Of a DNA stretch of 64,000 bases, positions 45,527 through 57,500 are shown piece after piece; position 1 is the first letter of the stretch; each line of letters begins with the position of its first letter. Made by a program: the position numbers and the translations under genes. The stretch is from contig NC_134029.1 of NCBI RefSeq assembly GCF_964204645.1, positions 18,372,450 to 18,436,449 on the forward strand, written 5' to 3'. Below the pieces are notes generated by a model that saw only the letters and a program-made list of their open reading frames with translations, ran no database searches and was not told the DNA's origin. This DNA comes from Tubulanus polymorphus. Lineage: Eukaryota > Nemertea > Palaeonemertea > Tubulaniformes > Tubulanidae.

Positions 45527-46141
45527 GGTTTACGCTGGATGTGGTCATCACAAAACCGAGAACAGCGATATAATCTGTTATTGTTATTGTTGGTGAAGTG
45601 GACGCTCTCACAACATTCGATCAACGCTACATATGAATTTAAGTCAATAAGTTAAGAAAAGGGCAGATCTGGCCCTGGACTAGCAGGAGAGAAAAAAAAT
45701 GTTTCTTTTTACACTTCAATTCCAAATGATTCTGAAAAAAAAATCTGGTGCTTGGTAGGCCTACTTGCTACACTGCTGATTGATTTTAACATTGGAATCA
45801 TATCGATCCGGCTTTTTCGTTTTGAAAATTCTTGTTCCATTCCGTTCCTGGTTTTATCAACTCCTATATAGGGAATTGAAAGCAGGGACGGAACCGAACA
45901 AGATATTTGTGATACAGTCCCTGCTCCTTTTCCTTCCTCTCCATTCCGTCCTTAAATTATCATAAGCACAATCCCCCATGTCTGGATCAGCCCCTGACTA
46001 GAGACTGACCCTCTAGTCTTGGTGATAGATATATTAGGCCTAGTCCTGACTCAAGACCGCGGCTGATAGTATTCCCCGGGATTGTTTCGTTGAATTTTCA
46101 ACTTCTCTGTTTCAGGTTGAAATCTACCGGCGTCGGGTGTC
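45527..46141. other. 5' flank of mitochondrial SARS2
   Basis: A likely splice acceptor (CTCTGTTTCAG) ends at about 46112, 30 bp before the ATG, so an upstream untranslated exon is likely in this stretch. I cannot place it. Confidence 0.4.
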
Positions 46142-47494
46142 ATGTTGTCGTTCAACCGTTTTCATTTCCTGGTCGTTTCACGGATGAATCTCGTCGGAAA
46201 AACTTCAGTGAAAAACTTCCGATCTCGTATCTGTCTGCGAAAGGAGTCGTCGCCTGCGAGTCCGCTAGCCGCTCCTGAATTAAACTGGCAATTTCTCCTC
46301 GACGAAAAAAACGCGGATCTAATCGACGAAAACATCCGTCGGCGAAAAGGCGTCGGCGACATTCGATCGGTACGCAAACTCGCCGAACGATTGAAGTTGT
46401 GCGCGGCTGACGAAAAAACGACTTTGCAAAAACGGTTAATCGAGGAAGCGACGTCGATTCCGAATCTATCGCATCCCGATTCGCCGATCGGCGATGAATC
46501 CAACGCGCGAACAGTTTTCGTCGACGGCGAAAAGAAACGTTTTGATTTCTGCGCGAAATCGGTCGTGGAACTCGGCGAACGTTTAGGCGTGTTGCGTACA
46601 AACGACGTGAATTTAACGACCGGTAATAAGAGTTATTATTTCGTCGACGAGCTTGCGAAATTGGAACACGCGCTCGTACAATTCGCTCTAGATAAACTCG
46701 TCGATAGCGGTTTCGAAGTAGTAAGCGTTCCGGATCTTCTCAGTGCAGATATCGTTGAAGCCAGTGGTTTTCGAACGAGTGGCGACGTGGCACAGGTTTA
46801 TCGTCTAAACCCGCAGAAACACGCGGCGGCGGCGGCGTTGTGTTTATCGGGGACGGCTGAACTGGCGATCGGCGGTATGAACGCCGGGCGGACGTTCGAT
46901 TTCGGCGATCTACCTCGCAGAATGGCGACGGTCAGTCGGTGTTATCGCGCGGAAACGTCGGACCTCCAACGCGAGCGCGGCATCTATCGCGTGCACGAGT
47001 TCACAAAGGTCGAAATGTACGGTATAACTGCCGCCGACAACGACGAAGAATCCGGTCGAGAAAGCGAGGAAGTTCTCGAAGAATTTGTTAATTTACAGCG
47101 GAGTATCTTTTCCGATCTAGATCTTCACTATCGCGTGCTAGATATGCCCACGCAAGAACTCGGAGCGCCGGCGTTTCGCAAGTTCGATATCGAAACTTGG
47201 ATGCCGGCAAAGCAATTCTACGGCGAGATATCGAGTGCGTCGAACTGTACAGACTTTCAAAGCAGACGACTCGGTATTAAATATCGAACACCGGGTGGCG
47301 CTTTACGACACGTTCATACCGTCAACGGGACAGCTTGCGCCGTACCGAGACTTATTATGGCACTTATCGAAAATAACCAAACTGAAGATGGATCGATCAC
47401 GATTCCAGAAATGCTTCAGCCGTATACTAAATTTGATACTATTGACGAGACATCCTCACGAAGTACTTTGAAATTTAGTGCAACTGAAAGATGA
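46142..47494 (+). CDS. SARS2: Mitochondrial serine-tRNA ligase, 450 aa, intronless coding region
   Basis: Charges mitochondrial tRNA-Ser with serine. The N-terminus is Arg-, Ser- and Phe-rich with few acidic residues (residues 1-40), fitting a mitochondrial targeting peptide. The class II core is complete: PVGDES-like PIGDES (115-120), TAE loop (238-240), motif 2 RCYRAETSDLQRERG...VHEFTKVEM (266-292), LDMPTQELG (333-341), SASNCTDFQSRR (365-376) and motif 3 NGTACAVPRLIMALIE (395-410). The N-terminal tRNA-binding helical arm (about 55-105) is clearly shorter than in vertebrate SARS2. Catalytic residues appear present, so I do not think it is the inactive insect-type paralog. It is CpG-rich relative to its surroundings. 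The start is the first ATG, after a probable acceptor at 46112. Confidence 0.95.
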   Translation: MLSFNRFHFLVVSRMNLVGKTSVKNFRSRICLRKESSPASPLAAPELNWQFLLDEKNADLIDENIRRRKGVGDIRSVRKLAERLKLCAADEKTTLQKRLIEEATSIPNLSHPDSPIGDESNARTVFVDGEKKRFDFCAKSVVELGERLGVLRTNDVNLTTGNKSYYFVDELAKLEHALVQFALDKLVDSGFEVVSVPDLLSADIVEASGFRTSGDVAQVYRLNPQKHAAAAALCLSGTAELAIGGMNAGRTFDFGDLPRRMATVSRCYRAETSDLQRERGIYRVHEFTKVEMYGITAADNDEESGRESEEVLEEFVNLQRSIFSDLDLHYRVLDMPTQELGAPAFRKFDIETWMPAKQFYGEISSASNCTDFQSRRLGIKYRTPGGALRHVHTVNGTACAVPRLIMALIENNQTEDGSITIPEMLQPYTKFDTIDETSSRSTLKFSATER

Positions 47495-47496
47495 CA

Positions 47497-47502
47497 AATA
47501 AA
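47497..47502 (+). terminator. Polyadenylation signal of SARS2
   Basis: AATAAA lies 2 bp past the stop codon, which implies an extremely short 3' UTR. Confidence 0.6.
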
Positions 47503-50500
47503 TTATGTGAAAATTAATTTCTAGGTTATTTTGTCTCATTCAACTTCTTTTGGGAGAACAGATCTTCATCAAAAAACTCTGACTGTTTGAGCCTCTATAA
47601 GACAATTTTTACTTCCAGACAGTATACATCTTTTATTTCAAAGAGCACCTTCCTTGATGAAGTGATTTGTTTGAATTGATGCGTTTGAACCTGGGCATAA
47701 CATCTAAATGTCTGATACAAAGATGTCGCAGGCTTATCTAACTACATGTGTAGTCAATTCACCATTGAAACATACTTACCTACCAATACATTGATAAAGC
47801 TTTATCACATCACTTTGAATCAACCAGCCGAATTCCCGATAAGGGCATAAGAAATACAGCTGACTCCTTAGTTGATACCAGTTAGTAGGATAGGCCTTTT
47901 GGTTTGCGAAAATATGCAATTGTGAAATAATCAATTTAGGTAACTTGACTAGGTACTGGTCAGCTTGGAAAACTGCTTCCTATAATTTCCTTAATCCTTG
48001 GTTTTTGGATTTCAGTTCCAATGCTACCAAATAACTAATGGCAGTTTTCTGTAGTACTTCAAATTGTTGATAAACGACATTAACAACTTCAAACAACATT
48101 TGTATACATATTTATTTGAGCACTGTCTTTTATTAGGTTTATATCATAGAATACACTGGTCTTAATATATTCATATATACAATTATATATTTGTTCATGC
48201 ATCAAGCAAACCAATGAATTATGTTTCTAGAATATTCTATATCAAACGATTTACTGATTAAAACTGATACATGCACCTAAGGTGACAATCAATTGTCAAG
48301 ACCTTCAGAAAATGACATTTCAAAAGTTTTATTGGTATTTTCATTGTGTTTTACAGTAATGAAGCTTTTCTGTCATGTTGTGAAACGGATCCCGGCTTCA
48401 GGCCACAGGAAGATAAGGGCCGCCCACATCATTCTGACGGATTTCATGGAAAATTAACACAAAAATCCTAGCATATACGATAAGGAACAACAATGAAAGC
48501 AATTTACTTCTTATATTGTGTTATTCGAGTTAATGTTAGCAATAGTTTACGTATATAAAAAATTCTCAACTCTACGGCAGCAACAAGCAATAATGCGCGC
48601 AAAATAAGGCGTGTAAGAATTTGAAAACTTAACTACACACAAACAAACAATAGGGATTTACGTGCGTGCAACACAATATCTAAAATGCATGTATGTTCGA
48701 AGCTACGAATTGATCACTTTCGGTTCCAGGCGAAAACGTCCATATACACACGTTTTTTTTCACATTATTTAGTTTCAGACCAGTAAGTACACCGCAGAGA
48801 ACAGTGTACTAACGACAACAACCCTACCACCACAGCTACCTTACAAGTACCACATCAACTTTCTCTTAGCCAGAACACTACCAGTACACAGAAGGAAGAG
48901 TAAGAGTACTTTGTTACATTACTTTCAGGGGCGGATCTGGGGGGGATTTATGAGACCTGAACAAGTCCATTAAAAATCTCTCAGAGTGCCTTTTTCATTT
49001 TGTCAACAAAGATAATTGGTGCATTTCGGTGCGCGTAATATCGCCTTTTTGAACATCTAAGTGCCCCTTATGGACTTGACAAAATTAGCCCCTCAGTGCT
49101 TGAGTACACCTTTTAGGACATGAAAGTGACCCTTTTGCGATGTCACAAAGTCCTGCAAAATTGGCCACTGGATCTCTGATATCGATTGAGCTATACGCTG
49201 TAGTTGGTGGCGAACATCATTCAAATATTCATGGAAAATATTCATGCCGTGTTTACCATTCAATTTAAAAAGATTTTCCAACGAAAAGAAATGTTGTTCA
49301 GCGTTACACAATCATCTGTTCATATCAAGAGGTTTTAACGTATCGATATATCACAATGTACATGATAAGTTTTTTCTTGTTCATATTTTAACTGAGGCAC
49401 ATTTGTCATCAAAGACATCTGTACGCATCCAGGTGCCACAGATAAATATCTTTCAACCGTCTTTTTGTTTTCGTTCCGGACAGATGTTCAGCGAGATCTA
49501 TTGGTATAATTGTGCATGAAAGAGGGTACCATAAAATTTCTAAAGATTTTTATTTGTAAGTCATTTCTACTATAAATTGCATTTAATAACTCCACAAATT
49601 ATCTTACTCATGACCAGTTTCTAGCTATTCTATCGATGAAATTCTCTGTTCAAAAACATCCAATGCTTTGTATGCAGGGAAATAAATCTTCATATGGCAG
49701 TTTCCATTTGTACCGCATTACAAGATTAAAAGGCTGGTATGCATAAGTTTTCAGCGTCACTCTCCGATGCCCTACCTCGAATTTCTATAGAAAATACTGG
49801 CCAAGAACAAGATATTGTGCCATCACAAACATAGTATCTAATTAAAACAGGGAGATCCCACCACCTTCTTTAACTTACTACTGATTCCACAACTGGGATC
49901 AACTAAATTGCAAGGATAACATTTTTAGAAATTTAAACGATATTGGAATTATCGTACAGTGTAATTATTCAATAACAAGCTTATAAAATTCGAAGTTTTT
50001 AAGATGGCTGTTTTAGGCAAAACAATACCATGATGCGAATAACAAATCTTTCATAAGGCAAATATCAAGAGAGTTCTGAACACATGTCAGATATTCATGA
50101 TTGTGTGCATAAATGTTTCTAGGCCTAACATACTTTCAATAGTAACTAGTGTATTCAACTGTATTAGTCTTATAAAAAAAAAATGATAAAAATACCCTAT
50201 CATACAAATACAATACTATGTACATACACATCATGATTCTGATAATAGATATAGGAGAAAAATCCTTGTAAAATTCAATAAAATTCATTTTTGATACTTC
50301 AAAGAAATATACAACCTTCCAACGTTGTGACCAAACACTTTGACGGCATTACCTTGCCATTGTTAGATAATTGCGTATATTCTGAATATAATTTCAATGA
50401 TTACACCGGACCTGAGGTTACCGAAAATGTTTAACTCTGGCTATAATTAAACCCACTTAATTCATTAATAAAATTCATCTGGATTTTATCAGGATTTAAG

Positions 50501-51582
50501 TTAAAAACTGCCTGGAATTTAAGTATAATTCGTCTGGAATAAGATCGCCACTTGCTACAAGCGGGTATCACATATCGCCCCGTAACAGTTTTCGATTACA
50601 ATTCGCGGAATAGTGGGTTTAACTGTAGTTGATCACTTATCAAATTATCCGCATTTCAAAAAATTATCATAAATATAAATTACAGCAATAATACAAATAA
50701 ATACACAAAATTATGCTCAATGATAAAAGCCATAAATGTATACAAAATTCTTTTGATAATACGAACATTTTTGTAGCGGTGAATTGTCGCATGATGCGAA
50801 AATATCTCTAGCAATATCTCAACTAAATACCATGTATATCCCTTGGGCAAAAGCCCCTCGTAGTAGGATATAAGGGCTCATTACCTAAATTTGAATTATC
50901 TTCAGGTTTCCACGATACTATGTACTTTGTATTATGAGGTAAATCACTTTCGCCACAGAAAGTTGTCTCTAGAGTTCGCTTTCACTAAAGCCTAGCGATA
51001 ATCTTCTCAAAATTTTATCGGCAAGTTTTGTTTACCGGTAGGCTTGAAAATAAGTTTTTAAGTACGATCAAACCATTCAGGAAAACATTCTCAATTATGA
51101 TGGGTTTTTGCGAATACAAAGCCCAGTACATCATGACCCAATAAACGGGACAAACTTCCTTAACAACAATGCTTATTCTATTCAACTTCGCTCGATGCAT
51201 TAATTATTCATTCATTATTTCATTCTTCATCGGATTGTTCATGTACAAATAAGTATAAAATATCAGCAGCAAAAGCCGCCCACAGAAATATGACATTATT
51301 GATTGGTAAATATGACAAGAATATCTTTGCTTATCTAAGGGTTTGTACATAACATAACGCAGATATGAATGTACATACACATCTCCTAACATAATAACAA
51401 AAGATAAAATTACCCAGTATATTACACAATACCAAATATAATCAGCTAACAATAGAAAAATAGCACATTAAATGTTCGGCTTTTCTTCGGAAAGTTGGAC
51501 TTACCGGTTTTACATTTTCAATGCCAGGAATTAACTCTAAACCACATTCAACCATCTTTTTTGTTAAGATTTGACTAAAAGA
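47503..51582. other. Intergenic, no gene seen
   Basis: Four kilobases of AT-rich DNA. Small ORFs exist (49093-49311 minus, 49244-49519 plus) but overlap each other and have no recognisable domain. I see no clear repeats with defined ends. Confidence 0.4.
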
Positions 51583-51712
51583 TTAACCCTTTCAGTGCAT
51601 CTACACCGCAGTGCAGTGTATAAATATGTGATGGACACCACATCGCAGTGAATTGATATAATTAGTAATTAGTTTCCTTTACGTCGTTTGGATCTTAGTT
51701 TTTCAAGACTAA

Positions 51713-52126
51713 AGCCGCGTTCACACTGGATTTGGCGCTTACAAAGTACCGTACTTCGCTGGTGCCGAATTTACCAAAATACGGTGCTTATACAGCCATT
51801 TACGTTCACACTTCGAGTCGCAATTCGGCACTTAGTATAGTAGTCACCCAGTGTGCTAATAGAGGGGAGTGTACTTAGTGCTAAGTGTTTTGTACTACGA
51901 GAATGTGAATATGCGGCTAGCTAAGTGCCGAATCTGCGTTCACACTACAGAAAATACGCGGCCAGCTCAGTGCCGCACTGAGATCGGGTTTTCGGCGCGG
52001 AATCGCATCCCGCGCTTAATAAGCCGCGTATTTCAATACGGAACTGAAAAAGCCGCGAATAGGCCTGGAATAATTTCCTAGTGTGAACGCTTAGTACCGT
52101 ACTGAAATCCTTGTGTGAACGCAGCT
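51713..52126. mobile_element. MITE with TAA target duplication, nested
   Basis: Ends AGCCGCGTTCACAC and the complement of AGCTGCGTTCACAC, flanked by TAA on both sides (51710-51712, 52127-52129). Internal copies of GTGTGAACGC and GTTCACAC occur. It is inserted inside the piggyBac-like element, so it is younger than it. Confidence 0.85.
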
Positions 52127-52190
52127 TAAGCCTATTGAACTATTAATTTAACCTCACTACAGGATGGCCTTTGAAGTGCTGCCTGCACAC

Positions 52191-52284
52191 TGTTAGCAGC
52201 CAGGACACAAACCCACTTGTTACTCAGAACTGATTGTAAATGCAACAGCATCACGCCTTATCCAACTGAGCTAAGAAGCCCAGT
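52191..52284 (-). mobile_element. tRNA-derived SINE fragment
   Basis: The minus strand shows an A box TTAGCTCAGTTGGATAAGGC and, at tRNA spacing, a degraded B box (GGTTTGTGTCC). The T-arm does not pair properly, so it is not a functional tRNA. Confidence 0.55.
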
Positions 52285-52464
52285 TTTTATCTCTAATGAA
52301 AGATGGCAGCGCCTGTCAGTTAGATATTAGTAACTAACAATACACCGCACTGCGGTGTAGACACATTATAGCGGTATGCCTGTGGTGGAATTTAAAAAAT
52401 CTTTTCAATCTATCTCTAACACTTTAAGGTATTACCGGTAATCAGTCAGCACTGAAAGGGTTAA

Positions 52465-52957
52465 ATTGAAAATGAAAAGATTTTGATCTAGTATGACTGA
52501 CTTATAATAGTACGCTCTGACAATGTAAATCAGCTCTCCAATGGTCAGAAAAGACTGCAATCCATAACCAAGAGTTGCTGTCCCCCAACAATTCCCTTCA
52601 GTGACGGGGATGCGACTTAATGATCAAAGCAATTTTTGTTCTCAGAACCAACATACAGCCATACTGCAACAAACAAAAACTTTTTTAACACATTGGTTTC
52701 CATAGACAAGTCATGGTCTATATTTGAATTGAAGAATTCTTCAACCTATTTAACGTGTTCAGTGCCCGCTACGAGATCTCTCGTACTCAAAGTTCAACCA
52801 TAATTGCCACTACGAGTTATCTGATATTTCTAGTTTGCTGTATGCACAGCTATTCGATTACTAAATGGCTGACAGTATAAACAAACTACATAATGACATT
52901 ACTTGTAGTAGCTGCTGGAAAGAATTACTTTGTCAGCAAACTTGTCAAGGGCTCTAC
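52465..52957. other. Intergenic, no gene seen
   Basis: I see nothing supportable in this stretch. Confidence 0.4.
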
Positions 52958-53211
52958 AGCCGTGATCACACCGAGACGATTGGCCAAATTTCCAACGATC
53001 AAATTTAGCCTGTGCCTAATCAGAGAGCGCGTTCACACGTATACCACTCACTCGATACTAAACAATGCTTAAACCTTTGAGTAATCATTCAAATGATTAC
53101 TCCAAGCTTAAACAAAGCGAAGTGAAGAGTCACTTCCCGGAACCTGTAGCAATTCACACGCAATAATTTGACCCGTGCTAAAATTCGGCTTGGGCCTGGT
53201 CTGGGCGTGGT
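52958..53211. mobile_element. MITE, right end truncated
   Basis: It starts AGCCGTGATCACAC and shares GAGAGCGCGTTCACACG, CTCGATACTAAACAATGCT and GCTAAAATTCGGCTTGGGC with the elements at 53677 and 56137. The right inverted repeat is missing. Confidence 0.7.
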
Positions 53212-53676
53212 ATTCTACCATTTAAGCGCTTCAAATACCTATTTACACTATCGGTTTTTCGTAAAATTCACATACAAATCATAAATCCTGTAAACATGTG
53301 GTTATATAAGCTACTATTATTTTTTACAGCCTATAGCTAGCTACCTCTTTTCGATATCGGCAGCAAATATGAAATTCGACAAAATATCAAACATCATCAT
53401 TATCATCATCGTTGTCATCTTCAACAACAAAATTTTCTCTCATCGACAGCTAATTAACTTAAAATAAGTTATGAAAAGACATTTGATACAGATAAAATAA
53501 CATCAATATCGATTCACTGACACTTGACCATTTTTTTTCAAATAAAAAAGTACTTTGTTACTCCGGGACCAATGAATGAACGAAATGCCTTCTTGATTGT
53601 TATTCATGTATAATTCACTCAAGGTTATGGAGGCTGACCAAACATCGGGCAGTTCAGACAACAAAAACAAAACATA

Positions 53677-53890
53677 AGCCGCGATCACACTTCGGCCCGG
53701 ATCAAGCTCGAGCCAAATTTGGCCCGTGCCTAATTACAGAGCGCACTCACACGCAAACCACTCACTCATTACTAAACAATGCTAAACAAAGCAAAGTGGG
53801 TCATTTCTGGTACCAGTTGCAATTCAAATGCAATCATTTTTCTTGTGCTAAAATTTGGCTTGGCCTGGTCCGACATTTGTGATTGCGGCT
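53677..53890. mobile_element. MITE with ATA target duplication
   Basis: Ends AGCCGCGATCACAC and GTGATTGCGGCT, flanked by ATA on both sides. The interior has TTTGGCCCGTGCCTAATTA and GCTAAAATTTGGCTTGG. Same family as 56137-56479. Confidence 0.85.
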
Positions 53891-54551
53891 ATAAAATCAT
53901 GAAAATGTACCACTGATATCTGCGAGTCATAGCTACAATATCTATATCGTCATTCATACAAAAGATTTCAGTTCAGGTATTGTTGGAACTGCATGAAATG
54001 GGTGACTGTGCATACAGAGGTGAGAATCACGTTGAAAGTCCTTTGATAGAAATCCTCGCTTGTAGAATTCACCGATCTGAGCAAATAACCGAGACAAAAA
54101 CTTCTAAATGAAGATTTCATTTGAAATTGACTTTCAAATACTAATCATGGCAACTTCGATTTTGTTTTTTTAGAGAAACATTCAAAATAAATGATATAGG
54201 GCTAACAAAATATCCATCTGTGTCTATCATATGTACATACGTCAACCATTCTTTGATTTGTATCTGTATATGCAATCTTTTAGTTAGAAATTTGTTACTC
54301 ATATTCAGTACGACAAAATTAACATATTCAAACTAGTGACATCGTCGCAATCGCTGCATTTTGCATTACTCTCCGCACGACCTCCCCGGGAGTTAAAAAA
54401 ATATGGTTACAGCAACCACCAAGCACATCATCATGATTATTGGTAATAACTTATTCATCAGTAGGCGAAGTTCGTCAGTTTCTCAGCAGCAATAACAATT
54501 TTATGGCGTCAACGGCATTCGACTCGACACGGCATCGACGCGCTTTTTCTC
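53891..54551. other. 3' flank of the GAB-like gene
   Basis: Probably contains the 3' UTR of the GAB-like transcript. I see no other gene. Confidence 0.4.
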
Positions 54552-57500
54552 TTAAGACGCGATGCTGTCTTTACGATTTTTCTCGACGGTGTTCTTCGTT
54601 TTCTGCAACGCCGTCGTTCGTATAAAGTCAATTTCTTTGTATTCGATCGGAGATTTCGACGGCTGCGGACTGCGTTTGAAAGTCGGCTCTTCGTTGCTCG
54701 TTTTCAGGTCGAGATCGATGTACTGTAGTTTCTCTTTCCGACGCCGCGACCAGCCTTGAACCGGAATCGGGTTTGTTCGGTTCGGCAAAACGGAATACAT
54801 CTCCAAATTCTGTAATAATCGACAAAAACGATGCTTTATTAGTATGAAAACGTGAATCGCCCAGGTGAAACCTTCGAGATTTTCCTAAATGGGGAATCAC
54901 CGTTGACTACGCCTGAGTCTGATCTGATCAATTTGGATAACCGTTCAACTCGGATGTTTGTCAAACTATTTTTGTGACACTATTTACGGAATACATAACA
55001 TCCAACTCGGATATCGCTCAAGTCAGTTACATTTTTATGGTCCCAAAATATCCGATTTGAGCCGAGTCAAGTGTACATAACCAACTAACCTACTAGATAT
55101 TGTGCCGAGCACTCGGTCAACAATATTTTATTTTCAATGAACTTTGAACTGGATTTTCAGTTTCCTAAAATCCATATTATCATCACATAACGCTTTAACT
55201 ACTGTCACTACTGTATTTTGATATGCTAATGAGCAGGTGATGACGTCACTGTAACGTTTCCGCGCGGAGCGGATTTTTCAGCATTACGCGAGCGTATGCT
55301 GAGTAAACTATCGCCCATAAATGAAAACAAAAACAACTTTAGTAAAAATTGTTGTTTATTTCTGAATGCAAATTCCTCACTGGACAAATTGATATGTAAT
55401 AAAGGTAGATCAAACTATCATTAACGAAATTACGGATCAAAACATCGCACGGAGAGCAGGTGTAACAGACAGTAGATTTTAGATTGATCGTCCTACCCAG
55501 TGTTTGCTTTAGTTGTTTTTATTGATAAATGATTCACTTTAATCAAAATGAAGAGGAAATTGAACACGGAAGGCTGAGTTACTAGTAACTTCTAGCAAAA
55601 ACTGGAAAATCTTAGCTTTCTACAAGAAAAATCCTTGATCTACACAGTAGTGTTGAGGTTTCCCATTGAACTGTCGCGTACATTATGAGAAGTCGACCAT
55701 TACGCGTACAAATCGTTACATTATATCTTGGCAATTCGTGACAATCAAATACATATCATATCGCGGAAATGTTCTGTGCGCAGTCACGACTTACAGAAAT
55801 TCTTATTTGATTTAAAACCTTAGCTGATAAAGATAGCGCATAGCTCCAACGTGTACGTCAGTATACTTTATATCTCTTCAAGGAATGCCGATCAGGAATG
55901 ATCATTCCATCCGCTTATTTGATTATCATGATCCTTTCAAGATTCCCTGAATGGAAACGTAAGCCTACCTCATCGTGATCATCTTCGGAACTGGAACTGG
56001 AACTTTTAGAGCTTCCGGTTCTTGTACGTACAGGAGTTGGAATCATTGGTTCACGTGCAGGAATACAAGGTGGTTTACTGTAACGATACGCGGTGTATTA
56101 AGTTTTAACACGTTGAAGTGTACAGTTACACTATATAGCCGCGATCACACGGACACGATTTGGCCTGGGCCAAATTGGCACGGATCAGGCTCGGGCAAAA
56201 TTTGGCCCGTGCCTGATTAGAGAGCGCGCTCACACGCAAACCATGCACTCGATACTAAACAATGCTCAAACAAAGCGAAGTGGATCATTTCCGGTGCCAG
56301 TTGCAATTCAAATGCAATCATTTGTCAGGTGCTAAAATTTGGCTCGGGCCTGATCCGACGTTTTTGGTCAGGCCAAATTTGGCCTGGGCCAAACAGACTC
56401 GGGCCCATTTGGCACCCGCGTGAACAGTTGTTTCGGGCCAAATTTGGCCCGGGCCAAAAATGCTTGTGTGATCGCGGCTTATGATTGTTCTTTTCACTTG
56501 TGGAGCGGTGTGGCCGAGTGGTTAGAGCATTCGACACTGGGAAGCCAGGTCGTAGGTTTGAACCCTGTACATTACCGTAGTGTCCTTGGCCAAGACACTT
56601 ATCCTCATTGCCTCTCTCCATCCAGGAGTAAATGGGTACCTGGCCTGATAGATGACTCCTGAGCGCTTGTTACTTCTCCCCAAGGAAAGATCATCATTAT
56701 TATTTTCAACAACAATGTTCGGTAGTATTCATAAGAGAATTGCAATTGCCCGCCATTTTTTTGTCATTAATTATAGTGATCCAAATATTTTTGGGGTTCG
56801 CAGTCAATAATTGGACTATTTGTTGCTCGATATCAGACTTAACAGTCCAACAAGAGTTAGAACTTACTATTTCAATGGCGAGGAATGAGCATCTTTCTTA
56901 AAACTTTTCGTCCGTTTAGTGGGGAAGACATCGTATGTACCAGAATCATCGAATTGACCTAAAATTGATACAGGTTTTTAATCGTCGTTATGCATGCATC
57001 ATCAAATCGTATAAGAACTTCTGACACAGCCCACGGGGACACAAGTTCCAGGTGGGCTAAAAAGGGCAAAAGGCAGACATTTTGTTTGCGATCAACCCGA
57101 TTTTCTTCGCAAAATAACTCGATTCCATCACAATAGCCTGCTGAGGATCAGGGGTGGATCTAGGATCTTTAACGTAATGTTGTTTTCTTTTTCTTTTCGT
57201 TTCGAGACCACATATAATGTCCCCGAAAAAAATGACAGAACACGCTCTGATTAAAACCCGAAAGTAACGAGTTACTTACCAATACCGAGCTGATCCGAAT
57301 TCGTTTTCGAGGCGCCAGGACGAGCAGGAATAGGCGGCGGAGTAACACGCCGAGTCGTTACGACCGTCGGCGAACTCGGCTTCATTTCGCCGTGCAGTTT
57401 CACTTTACACGCCGGCGGCACCTGGTAGAAACTCTCCGGACGCGAGTCACCACCCATATTCTGATACGGCTCTTCGTTGTCGATGTCGGTGTACTCGTTC

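Larger units (their letters stand above)
51583..52464. mobile_element. piggyBac-like MITE, split by a nested MITE
   Basis: The termini read TTAACCCTTTCAGTGC and GCACTGAAAGGGTTAA. The TTAA duplication and CCC...GGG ends are the piggyBac signature. The interior carries palindromic ACACCGCAGTGC words, and it is interrupted by another element at 51713-52126 and a SINE fragment. It has no transposase. Confidence 0.8.

Noticed and set aside
56505-56580. Possible tRNA gene with A and B boxes
   Set aside because: The acceptor stem does not close, and the boxes are followed by a SINE central domain, so it is a SINE head. The same applies to 62905, 52191, 13600 and 12655.
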